The translations under genes were made by a program, and so were the position numbers. A stretch of 64,000 nucleotides of DNA, from the NCBI RefSeq assembly GCF_006439335.1, contig NZ_SAWY01000003.1:124001-188000 (forward strand). The letters are read 5' to 3'. The stretch comes from Litorilituus lipolyticus. GTDB taxonomy: Bacteria > Pseudomonadota > Gammaproteobacteria > Enterobacterales > Alteromonadaceae. Positions 44,557 to 55,407 of this stretch are shown piece by piece (the first letter of the stretch is position 1; every line of letters begins with the position of its first letter). The notes under the pieces were generated by a model, which was not told the DNA's origin, did no database searches, and worked only from the letters and a program-made list of their open reading frames with translations.

Positions 44557-45642
44557 ATGAAAATATTAGTCATCCCCAACAGAGGTCGTTCCGTTAATGC
44601 TGTGCGACCTGAAGCTGAGTGCTACATCAGTTTAGCGAAAGCCGGCCATGAGTTAACGTTATTTACTTGCAAAGAAAATGCTTATTACGATAAATACCAA
44701 GCTGCAGGGCTAACTATCATAGAGCTCGCGTCACTTAAAAAGCACAGTTTTTCCGTTATAAAACAAATTCACCAATATATTAAGCAACATAAAATAGACA
44801 TAGTCTATGCCACAGAATCAAGTGGCATCCCAAATGCGGCCTTTGCCTGTATAGGCACAAAAGCTAAGATGATTGCCTACCGTGGCACAATGGGCGGTAT
44901 GTATAAAACAGATCCAAGTAACTATTTATGTACCCTTCACCCGAGAATTGATGGCTATATCTGCTTGTCAGATGCGGTAAAAACCAATGTTGTAACAAAA
45001 GTTAGAAAAGCAATCTTGCCCTATGTAACAACCATTTATAAGGGGCATGATCTCACTTGGTATGATAAGCCAGCAGGTACCTTAACAGAATTTGGTATCA
45101 ATGATGATGACTTCACTGTGTTATGTGTTGGCAGTGCTCGAGACTATAAAGGCATGCAATATATGATTGAAGCCACAAGTTATTTAAAAGATTTAAATCA
45201 TTTCAAACTACTTTTAGTCGGTGATGGTTTTAACTGCGATCCTTTTCAGAGTCAAATTGAAGCAACTGGCATGAGCCAACATATAATACAACCAGGCTTT
45301 AGAAATGATGTTCCTCAATTAGCTGGAGCCTGTCAGGTATTAGTGCTCCCTTCCATAAGAGAAGGTCTATCAAGAGCAATCTTAGAGTCATTATCATACG
45401 GCACACCGGTTATTACCTCTAATTGTGGCGGCCCAACTGAAGTAATAACTGATGATAAAAATGGTTATATCGTGCCTTTAAGAGATGGTAAAGCTATAGC
45501 TGATAAAATTCGCTATTTGTATAACTCTCCTGAAACACTAGAGCGACTCAACGAAAATGCAGTGAAGACAATTCAAACAAAAATGTCTCACCAAAAAACT
45601 GTTGATGATATGCAAAGCTTTTTTCAAAGCATGATAAAATAA
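44557..45642 (+). CDS. Glycosyltransferase family 4
   Basis: 361 residues, GT-B fold. N-terminal acceptor domain opens MKILVIPNRGRSVNAVRPEA. The donor domain has VLCVGSARDYKGMQYMIEAT and the motif PSIREGLSRAILESLSYGTPV with the E-x7-E geometry of GT4 retaining enzymes. It is likely to build a cell-surface glycan with the CDP-glycerol-type transferase and Wzi that follow. Sugar donor is unknown. It follows ygiM by 41 bp with little spacing or SD, and the gene opens the block that separates ygiM from cca. Confidence 0.85.
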   Translation: MKILVIPNRGRSVNAVRPEAECYISLAKAGHELTLFTCKENAYYDKYQAAGLTIIELASLKKHSFSVIKQIHQYIKQHKIDIVYATESSGIPNAAFACIGTKAKMIAYRGTMGGMYKTDPSNYLCTLHPRIDGYICLSDAVKTNVVTKVRKAILPYVTTIYKGHDLTWYDKPAGTLTEFGINDDDFTVLCVGSARDYKGMQYMIEATSYLKDLNHFKLLLVGDGFNCDPFQSQIEATGMSQHIIQPGFRNDVPQLAGACQVLVLPSIREGLSRAILESLSYGTPVITSNCGGPTEVITDDKNGYIVPLRDGKAIADKIRYLYNSPETLERLNENAVKTIQTKMSHQKTVDDMQSFFQSMIK

Positions 45643-45681
45643 GTCTAAACCGACTGCTTAAATACATTGAACTCTTTACCG

Positions 45682-46737
45682 ATGAAAAATTACTTATTTT
45701 ATTTATCAGAAAACTACTCATTTAAAATTCTTCGCCCACTGCAAGCTGAAATATTAAAGCGTGGTGATCAGGTTAAATGGTTTGTTGAAGGCAACAATGT
45801 CAATACTCACTATTTTAAAGACAATGAAGAAACGTTGAATAGTGTTGAAGAGGTCAAAGCTTATAACCCAGTTGCCGTATTTTTACCGGGCAACCTTGCA
45901 CCAGCTTTTATTCCAGGAATAAAAATATCACTATTTCATGGCTTTATAGGCGGTAAACAACGTCAAAAAGACGGTGAAAACTACTTCTTTATTATTCGCG
46001 ATTGTTTCGATCTTTACTGTACGCATGGACCAAGTTCAACTACTCATTTTAAAAAGCTTGCCAAAAAGCATAAATATTTTGATGTCGTTGAAACAGGCTT
46101 TTGCCAAATGGACCCTTACTATAATGAAGCATTAAAATCAGGCAGTGAAATAACAGAAAAAATAACTGGCAAACCCATCGTGTTGTTTAGTTCTACTTTT
46201 TCACCTCGTATTACTCAAGCACCTGCTTTATTGAAAACAATAGAAAGGCTTTCTAAAGATAGTCCTTGGCAGTGGTGGGTCACTTTTCATCCCAAAATGG
46301 CTCAAAATATTGTAGATGACTACAAGGCCATTCAGCATGAAAATTTAACCTTTATTGAAACAGATAATTTAATCCCTTATATGGAAAAAGCCGACATCAT
46401 GTTGGCTGACTTCTCTTCTATGATCACCGACTTTATCTTATTAAATAAACCTGTAGTTACTTTCAGAAACCCTGACGGTCTAGAACATCTAATTAACGTT
46501 GATGATGAAAATGAAATTGAGTCTGCAATTAGCGAAGCATTAACACACCCCAAAGCTTTAATGGAGAAAATAACTCAATTTAGTCAAGTTACACACCCTT
46601 ATAATGATGGCAAATCGAGTGCTCGCGTGATAGACGCCGTAGAAGACAAATTAAATACGCCTAATACACACCGTAAGCCGCTTAATTTACTGCGCAACTT
46701 AAAATTGAGAAAGAAACTTAAATACTGGGGCTTTTAA
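45682..46737 (+). CDS. CDP-glycerol glycerophosphotransferase-like enzyme
   Basis: 351 residues from the ATG at 45682; an in-frame TTG at 45667 has no SD. It shows the TagB/TagF family pattern: VFLPGNLAPAF, ISLFHGFIGGKQ, THGPSS, PWQWWVTFHPKM (the catalytic-type HP motif), and ADFSSMITDFILLNKPVVTF, which matches the DxSSxxxDF...KP signature of the CDP-glycerol:poly(glycerophosphate) transferases. Gram-negative capsules and some LPS carry glycerol- or ribitol-phosphate, so a polymer of that kind is plausible. No CDP-glycerol synthase (TagD) gene is in view. Confidence 0.82.
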   Translation: MKNYLFYLSENYSFKILRPLQAEILKRGDQVKWFVEGNNVNTHYFKDNEETLNSVEEVKAYNPVAVFLPGNLAPAFIPGIKISLFHGFIGGKQRQKDGENYFFIIRDCFDLYCTHGPSSTTHFKKLAKKHKYFDVVETGFCQMDPYYNEALKSGSEITEKITGKPIVLFSSTFSPRITQAPALLKTIERLSKDSPWQWWVTFHPKMAQNIVDDYKAIQHENLTFIETDNLIPYMEKADIMLADFSSMITDFILLNKPVVTFRNPDGLEHLINVDDENEIESAISEALTHPKALMEKITQFSQVTHPYNDGKSSARVIDAVEDKLNTPNTHRKPLNLLRNLKLRKKLKYWGF

Positions 46738-46874
46738 CAGAAGTTACATTTTTTATACGTTTCTAAGGTGATTTTTCGAGCATCACATTTGAAAATCCGT
46801 ATAATAGTTTTTTTTAATTTTCTTAACTATTCATCTACTGCTCTGGCTAGCATTAATGCAAGTTTATAATTTTC

Positions 46875-48386
46875 ATGATTAAACATATTTCCTTTTCTAC
46901 TGTCTTGGTTTCTTTAAGCTTAATGTGCATTACCACTGTAAAAGCCGAGCCATGGATTGATACCTCAGACATTTACTTAAAAGCCAATATTCAACTTCTT
47001 GCTGACGCTGGCTTTATCACCACGCCTACAACGACTTACCCGTTAATGTGGCACGACATTAATCGAGATATAAAGTCTTTGCATGCTGCAGCGTTAACGA
47101 AGCAACAACAAAATGCTTTTTACTACATCAAGCATCAATTTAAGTTAGCTAAACGTAATCAAGTCAGAATTAAAGGCCAAGTGGGTGTTGAAGACACTCG
47201 TTTTACTAGCTTTGGTGATAGTTTCAGAGAAACCAATAGCTTACAAATACAAACATCAACCATGATAGGCAACATTGCGAGTAATGTATCTTTTAGTTAT
47301 TACCCTGATGCTGAAAATAAAAGTGATAAAAAGCGCTGGGATAATAGCTACCTTGCCGCTTTTTTAGGTAACTGGGTGGTTTCTGTCGGCAAGCAAGATC
47401 GCTGGTTCGGTCCAACATGGGATACCAGCTTAAGCTTAACAAATAATGCCAGACCTATAACTGCCCTTGCATTAACAAGAAAATCAGCAGAGCCAATCAC
47501 CGTCCCCTTTACCGAACATCAAATGCCATGGACTGTCACAACGTTTATGGGAAAAATGGATGATACTAGAGTAGTAAAAGATACATTGTTATGGGGCTTT
47601 CGCTTTAATTTTAAACCTCTTAAAAACTTAGAATTCGGTATTACTCGAATCGCTCAATGGGGGGGAGAAGGCAGACCTCAGGATCTAAAAACTTTTTGGA
47701 ATGTGCTAATAGGTAAAGATAATTGTGGTGCCGGTGGATTAGATTGCTCAGGTAATAATGAACCAGGAAATCAACAAGCAGGTTGGGATATGCGCTACTC
47801 TTTCAACCTATTTGATACTCAAATGGGACTCTATGGGCAATACTATGCTGAAGATGGCGCCAACGAAGGTGGCTTAAAAATGGTCACTAAGGCTGAAGTT
47901 CAAGGGGGCTTTGATATGCATATAGACATATTTTCAAACCCTAGTACTGTATTCTTAGAAATTACCGATAGTTATGGAGATTGTAATACCGGAGCAGGTA
48001 TCGGAAACTGTTACTATGAACATCATATCTACAAAACAGGCATGCGTTTTGAGGGAAGAACCATAGGCAATTTATATGATAACGATGCAAAAAGTATTGT
48101 CTTAGGTGCGATATCACAAATAAATACAAATACTCGTTTAACCACAAAATTTCATTATTTAGATCTTAATTACGATAATAGTGATAAAGCTCCTGATGAT
48201 CCTATCATTGGTAACCCTTTAACTAGTATTGCTGAAGAAATGGTCATGCTATCTAGTAGTGTTCAACACAACTATAAAAATTGGCGCTTTACCCTTGGTG
48301 CTGATATCAGCCAATCAACTTTTAAAAATGATCTCGATAAAGAAACTGATATTAATGCTTCATTTACAGTTGAATATAACCTCTAG
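46875..48386 (+). CDS. Wzi-family outer-membrane capsule assembly protein
   Basis: 503 residues. Signal peptide (SFSTVLVSLSLMCITTVKA), then EPWIDTSDIYLKANIQLLAD and a beta-barrel with alternating aromatic strands (VVSVGKQDRWFGPTWDTSLS is a conserved Wzi stretch) ending in a terminal aliphatic strand (FTVEYNL). Wzi binds capsule polymer at the outer membrane and helps hold it to the cell. The length fits (~480-500). It is 137 bp after the glycerophosphotransferase-like gene; no wza/wzb/wzc is nearby. Confidence 0.85.
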   Translation: MIKHISFSTVLVSLSLMCITTVKAEPWIDTSDIYLKANIQLLADAGFITTPTTTYPLMWHDINRDIKSLHAAALTKQQQNAFYYIKHQFKLAKRNQVRIKGQVGVEDTRFTSFGDSFRETNSLQIQTSTMIGNIASNVSFSYYPDAENKSDKKRWDNSYLAAFLGNWVVSVGKQDRWFGPTWDTSLSLTNNARPITALALTRKSAEPITVPFTEHQMPWTVTTFMGKMDDTRVVKDTLLWGFRFNFKPLKNLEFGITRIAQWGGEGRPQDLKTFWNVLIGKDNCGAGGLDCSGNNEPGNQQAGWDMRYSFNLFDTQMGLYGQYYAEDGANEGGLKMVTKAEVQGGFDMHIDIFSNPSTVFLEITDSYGDCNTGAGIGNCYYEHHIYKTGMRFEGRTIGNLYDNDAKSIVLGAISQINTNTRLTTKFHYLDLNYDNSDKAPDDPIIGNPLTSIAEEMVMLSSSVQHNYKNWRFTLGADISQSTFKNDLDKETDINASFTVEYNL

Positions 48387-48430
48387 CGATAGAATATAGC
48401 CCTTTACCATAGTGTTAAAACATTAAGTTA

Positions 48431-48460
48431 TTGACAGCTACAAACGAAATGCGCTATTAA
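48431..48460 (+). promoter_or_regulatory. leu operon promoter
   Basis: TTGACA (48431-48436) and TATTAA (48455-48460) with an 18-bp spacer, about 60 bp upstream of the leader peptide. A good sigma-70 pair correctly placed for an attenuated operon. Confidence 0.7.
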
Positions 48461-48520
48461 TATACATCTAAAGTGAATAAAGAAAAATTTTATACAATTT
48501 ACAGATTTTAAGTTAATAAA

Positions 48521-48598
48521 ATGACCACAATTATTAAGCACATTACCCTTAACCTCCTCCTCGCATTATCAATGCGCGGCTCGGTTAATCATGCTTAA
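48521..48598 (+). CDS. leuL: leu operon leader peptide
   Basis: 25 codons: MTTIIKHITLNLLLALSMRG plus SVNHA. Five leucine codons lie in residues 10-16, three in a row (CTC CTC CTC), the hallmark of a leucine-responsive attenuation leader. It is followed by an attenuator terminator. Leucine-tRNA shortage would stall the ribosome at these codons and favour antitermination. Confidence 0.88.
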   Translation: MTTIIKHITLNLLLALSMRGSVNHA

Positions 48599-48634
48599 TT
48601 TTTATATTTACTAAACAAAGCAGAATTTAATAAG

Positions 48635-48663
48635 AACCCGCGCTAAACACCGCGGGTTTTTTA
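48635..48663 (+). terminator. leu attenuator terminator
   Basis: Stem AACCCGCG (48635-48642)/CGCGGGTT (48651-48658), loop eight bases, then a T run. GCGCGG (48574-48579) within the leader peptide can pair with CCGCGC (48638-48643), which would disrupt the terminator: a plausible antiterminator when the ribosome stalls at the Leu codons. Confidence 0.85.
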
Positions 48664-48717
48664 TGTCCGCACGATTAGCACACAATGAAAAGAATTATTG
48701 AAATAAAGGACAAAAAG

Positions 48718-51452
<2,735 letters not shown>

Positions 51453-51454
51453 TC

Positions 51455-52870
51455 ATGGCAAATGGCTTAACTATGTATGAAAAACTATGGCAAAACCATT
51501 TAGTTGAAGATAAAGCTGGTGAAACGCCACTACTTTATGTTGATAGACATTTGATTCATGAAGTAACCTCTCCACAAGCCTTTGCTAATTTACGTTTTCA
51601 TAATCGTCCAGTTAGACACCCTGAGCGTACTATTGCCACCATGGATCATAATATTTCAACTCGCTCGATTGAAATTAATGCCGCAGGTGAAGGCGCAGCA
51701 AACCAGTTACGCGCATTAGAAAAAAACTGTAAAGAGTTTGGTATTAAACTATTTGGTATGGGTCATAAAAACCAAGGTATTGTTCATGTTATGGGGCCTG
51801 AATTAGGGCTAACATTGCCAGGTACTATTATTGTTTGTGGTGACTCACATACGGCAACACACGGCGCATTCGGTGCGTTAGCCTTTGGTATAGGTACCTC
51901 AGAAGTTGAACATGTTTTTGCTACGCAAACTTTGCGTCAAAACAAAGCGAAAACAATGAAGATTGAGGTAAAAGGACAAGTTGGTGCTGGTATCAGCGCT
52001 AAAGATATTGTACTAGCTATTATTGGTAAAACAGGTAGTGCTGGCGCAACAGGCTATGTTGTTGAATACTGCGGTGAAGCAATTGAAGCACTGAGCATGG
52101 AAGAGCGCATGACCGTGTGTAACATGAGTATTGAATTCGGTGCAAAAGCAGGCTTAATCGCACCAGATCAAACCACTTTTGACTACGTTAAAGGCAAAGA
52201 GTATGCCCCTAAAGGTGAAGTCTTTGAACAAGCCATTGCCGACTGGAAACAATTAAAATCTGATGATGATGCCGTTTTCGATGAGGTTATCACCCTTGAA
52301 GCGAAAGATATTAAAGCACAGGTGACTTGGGGGACAACACCAGGTCAAGTGATAAGCATAGATGGTGTAGTACCTTCGCCTGATGATTTTGCTGACCCTA
52401 TTGAAAAAGAGTCTTGTGTTAATGCTTTAAATTATATGGATCTATCTGCAGGTACCAAAATTACTGATATTACTGTTAACAAAGTATTTATTGGCTCTTG
52501 TACTAACTCCCGTATCGAAGACCTACGTGCTGCAGCAGGTGTAGTGCAATCATTTGTTGAAAAAGGTCACCAAGTGGTTAGCACTGTAGATGCCATCATA
52601 GTACCAGGTTCATATCGAGTAAAAGAGCAAGCTGAAAGTGAAGGCTTAGATAAAATATTCACTGATGCAGGTTTTGAATGGCGCTTACCTGGCTGCTCTA
52701 TGTGTTTAGGTATGAATGATGATGTACTTGCTGAAGGCGATCGTTGCGCATCAACTAGTAACCGTAACTTTGAAGGTCGTCAAGGTCGTGGTAGTCGGAC
52801 GCACTTAGTGAGTCCTGAAATGGCTGCGGCAGCGGCATTAACTGGTCACTTTGTTGATTTAAACGCATAA
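51455..52870 (+). CDS. leuC: Isopropylmalate isomerase large subunit
   Basis: 471 residues from the ATG at 51455, with SD GGAGG eight bases before; leuB ends two bases upstream. The [4Fe-4S] cysteines are in [14 protein letters not shown] and [15 protein letters not shown], with [20 protein letters not shown] as the conserved active-site segment. With LeuD it isomerises 2- to 3-isopropylmalate through an aconitase-type mechanism. Confidence 0.97.
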   Translation: MANGLTMYEKLWQNHLVEDKAGETPLLYVDRHLIHEVTSPQAFANLRFHNRPVRHPERTIATMDHNISTRSIEINAAGEGAANQLRALEKNCKEFGIKLFGMGHKNQGIVHVMGPELGLTLPGTIIVCGDSHTATHGAFGALAFGIGTSEVEHVFATQTLRQNKAKTMKIEVKGQVGAGISAKDIVLAIIGKTGSAGATGYVVEYCGEAIEALSMEERMTVCNMSIEFGAKAGLIAPDQTTFDYVKGKEYAPKGEVFEQAIADWKQLKSDDDAVFDEVITLEAKDIKAQVTWGTTPGQVISIDGVVPSPDDFADPIEKESCVNALNYMDLSAGTKITDITVNKVFIGSCTNSRIEDLRAAAGVVQSFVEKGHQVVSTVDAIIVPGSYRVKEQAESEGLDKIFTDAGFEWRLPGCSMCLGMNDDVLAEGDRCASTSNRNFEGRQGRGSRTHLVSPEMAAAAALTGHFVDLNA

Positions 52871-52889
52871 GCATTAGTAGGAAAAAACA

Positions 52890-53486
52890 ATGGAAAAATT
52901 TAACAAACACACAGGTTTAGTTGCACCATTAGATATTGCTAATGTCGATACTGATCAAATCATTCCAAAGCAATTTTTACAAAAAACTGAACGTGTTGGC
53001 TTTGGCGTACATTTATTTCATGACAGCCGTTATTTAGACAGCGCAGGTAAAGAGCCAAATCCAGAATTTGTGCTTAACAAACCAGAATATCAAGGCGCAA
53101 GCATTTTACTCGCTAGAGAAAACTTTGGTTGTGGCTCAAGTCGTGAGCATGCACCTTGGGCACTTGAAGAGTTTGGTTTTAAAGTAATTATCGCACCAAG
53201 CTTTGCTGATATATTCTATGGTAACTGCATTAATATAGGCCTTTTACCTATTAAGTTAACTGAGGATGAGATTGAACAGTTATTTCAAAAATCTGCTCAA
53301 GGTGAGTTAACCTTAGAGATAGATTTACCCAATAATACGGTCAGTTGTGGCGATATTAGCTTTAGTTTCAGCTTAAGTAAATTTCAACAATATAGCCTTG
53401 AAGAAGGTGTGGACAGTGTGGGTTGGACGTTAAACAAGCTTGATATTATTGAAGCATTCGAAGCAAAAATGCCTGCTTGGCAATAG
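52890..53486 (+). CDS. leuD: Isopropylmalate isomerase small subunit
   Basis: 198 residues, close to the E. coli subunit (201). Swivelling domain of the LeuCD isomerase: [17 protein letters not shown] at the start and [20 protein letters not shown]. It follows leuC by 19 bp and closes the operon, which ends at a strong terminator shared with the convergent ATPase gene. Confidence 0.96.
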   Translation: MEKFNKHTGLVAPLDIANVDTDQIIPKQFLQKTERVGFGVHLFHDSRYLDSAGKEPNPEFVLNKPEYQGASILLARENFGCGSSREHAPWALEEFGFKVIIAPSFADIFYGNCINIGLLPIKLTEDEIEQLFQKSAQGELTLEIDLPNNTVSCGDISFSFSLSKFQQYSLEEGVDSVGWTLNKLDIIEAFEAKMPAWQ

Positions 53487-53521
53487 CATAATATCATCAC
53501 TTAATTGTTGATGTTTAAATT

Positions 53522-53562
53522 AAAAACCGCATTACGTGTTAATAAGTTAATGCGGTTTTTTA
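53522..53562. terminator. Bidirectional terminator between leuD and GspA-GspB gene
   Basis: Stem AAAAACCGCATTA (53522-53534) / TAATGCGGTTTTT (53548-53560), followed by T; the A-rich left arm gives a T run on the minus strand. It lies between convergent genes. Confidence 0.88.
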
Positions 53563-53587
53563 TAATTACAAAGCAAAATAAAGCACG

Positions 53588-55276
53588 TTACCAATTTGTC
53601 AGCGCGGGCAAACTAAAAGTCTCACCACGATAAGTCAGAATAACCTTTTGCGGTAAAATGGCTTTTACCTTTAAATCATTAGTGATCATATCACCTTCAT
53701 AACGATCTCTACCATTAACCGTTACCCAACCTTCGCCATCTGAAGCATAAATATGTTGCTCAAAGTTTAAGCTAGGTACACCATTTTGCACCCAATTAGG
53801 CATTTGAGTAATGGGCTTAACCTGTTCATTTGAGGGGATATATTTAGACTCATTGGCTGTACTTTCATCTTCAGTTTCATTTACCGCCTCTTTAAACAAC
53901 GCCAGTAATTCAGGCGAAACGCCATCAATGTCGTTAAGGGTATCTGCGCTATCACTAAAATCTACTGGCTTGGTTATTTTTTTCTCGCCATTGATAATTA
54001 ACTGCTCAGCTTGCTTGGCTACCTTATTTGACTCACCACCAAGCGGTGTTGTTGCATCTGCAGTATCATTCACTAAAGGCTCTGATGAATTAGCTTGCTT
54101 CAACTCAGTTTGCATAAGCTTCGTTAGCTTTTGCTCAACTTGCGGTTGTGTTTCATTGACTGTGTGACTATTAATCACATTCGATTGAGCCTCTTGCGCT
54201 TGACCGGTAATATTCACGTTATCAGTTGATTCAACTGCTAAACTAGCAGCCTCTGCTGTTTCATCGACCTTCGCTTTTACAGCACTTTTATTAACTGCTA
54301 GCTCAGTTGGCTCATTATCACCACTAAGGGTCGTATGGCTAACAAGCTGCTGATTTTTAGTAGTATTTCCCCACCAAAATCCAGCTACTAACACTACAAA
54401 AAGCATTGATGAAGCTGCTATCGCTTTAAGCCATAATGCACTACCTTCATTTTTTTGTTGATGAAACTCATCTCCAAGCGCCTGCTTAGCCGCTTCAACA
54501 ATGGTTTTCTTACTTACTAAACTTTCATTTTTATTGTATGCCAACATCAATGCTTGATGACACAACAAGTTAATCAGCCTCGGGATACCTTGAGAGAATT
54601 GATGAATTTTGTTGATAGCACCATCACTAAACAAAGAGCGATGACACTGCGCAACCGATAGGCGATGATTTATATATTGTTTTAATTCTTGCTTAGTTAA
54701 CGGTAGCAAGTGGTAGCGTGCTGTTAACCGTTGGGCTAACTGCCTTAAATCACGTCGTTGCAATAATTGCTGGAGTTCAGGTTGGCCAATTAAAATGACT
54801 TGTAGCAATTTCTTAGTATTGGTTTCTAAATTTGTTAATAACCTTAATTGTTCTAATACCTCAGCTTCTAGATGTTGCGCTTCATCAATGATTAACAAAG
54901 TGTTGATATCTTGCTCATGATTTTTCAGTAACTTCTCTGAGATCTTATCAGTCAAAGTTTTAGACGTTGCACCAGTTTTTCGGTATTTGATCTTTAATTG
55001 ATCGCAGATAGTCGCCAGCAGCTCTTGACTCGATAAGGTAGGGTTTAGAATGAATGCCACTTGAGTATTTTCAGGTAACTGCTCCATTAAACAACGACTT
55101 ACCGTGGTTTTTCCTGTACCCACTTCACCTGTTAATAATGCAAAGCCACCTGTCTCTGCTAAACCATAGGTAAGGTGACCTAATGCTTCACGGTGTCTTT
55201 CACTCATGAAAAGGTATTTAGGATCAGGAGAAATGGAAAAAGGTAATTCGCTTAGCGCGAAGAAATTACGATACAT
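53588..55276 (-). CDS. GspA-GspB fusion: type II secretion-type ATPase with T2SSB domain
   Basis: 562 residues from the ATG at 55276. The N-terminal ~270 residues are an ExeA/GspA AAA+ ATPase: LLTGEVGTGKTT (Walker A), LLIIDEAQHLEAEVLEQLRL (Walker B) and arginine-rich sensor regions. A transmembrane helix follows near 285-305 (AIAASSMLFVVLVAGFW), then an acidic linker of about 200 residues, and at the end a T2SSB-like domain (EGWVTVNGRDRYEGDMITND ... VILTYRGETFSLP). ExeA and ExeB normally are two proteins that place the secretin through the peptidoglycan; here they seem to be one polypeptide. No peptidoglycan-binding domain is seen. No other gsp gene is in view. Confidence 0.8.
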   Translation of the reverse strand: MYRNFFALSELPFSISPDPKYLFMSERHREALGHLTYGLAETGGFALLTGEVGTGKTTVSRCLMEQLPENTQVAFILNPTLSSQELLATICDQLKIKYRKTGATSKTLTDKISEKLLKNHEQDINTLLIIDEAQHLEAEVLEQLRLLTNLETNTKKLLQVILIGQPELQQLLQRRDLRQLAQRLTARYHLLPLTKQELKQYINHRLSVAQCHRSLFSDGAINKIHQFSQGIPRLINLLCHQALMLAYNKNESLVSKKTIVEAAKQALGDEFHQQKNEGSALWLKAIAASSMLFVVLVAGFWWGNTTKNQQLVSHTTLSGDNEPTELAVNKSAVKAKVDETAEAASLAVESTDNVNITGQAQEAQSNVINSHTVNETQPQVEQKLTKLMQTELKQANSSEPLVNDTADATTPLGGESNKVAKQAEQLIINGEKKITKPVDFSDSADTLNDIDGVSPELLALFKEAVNETEDESTANESKYIPSNEQVKPITQMPNWVQNGVPSLNFEQHIYASDGEGWVTVNGRDRYEGDMITNDLKVKAILPQKVILTYRGETFSLPALTNW

Positions 55277-55407
55277 AACCAAAGCTAACAATTATTTATA
55301 GAAAGGAAGAAACTACCCTGTTGCCGCTAAGATGTCTAATGAAATAATTACTGAAAATCATTGCAATAACTCCAGCATTAAAAATCTTCTATCTTTATAA
55401 TACCACT

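Noticed and set aside
53811..54167. 118-residue open frame opposite the GspA-GspB linker
   Set aside because: Shadow of the acidic low-complexity linker read on the other strand.
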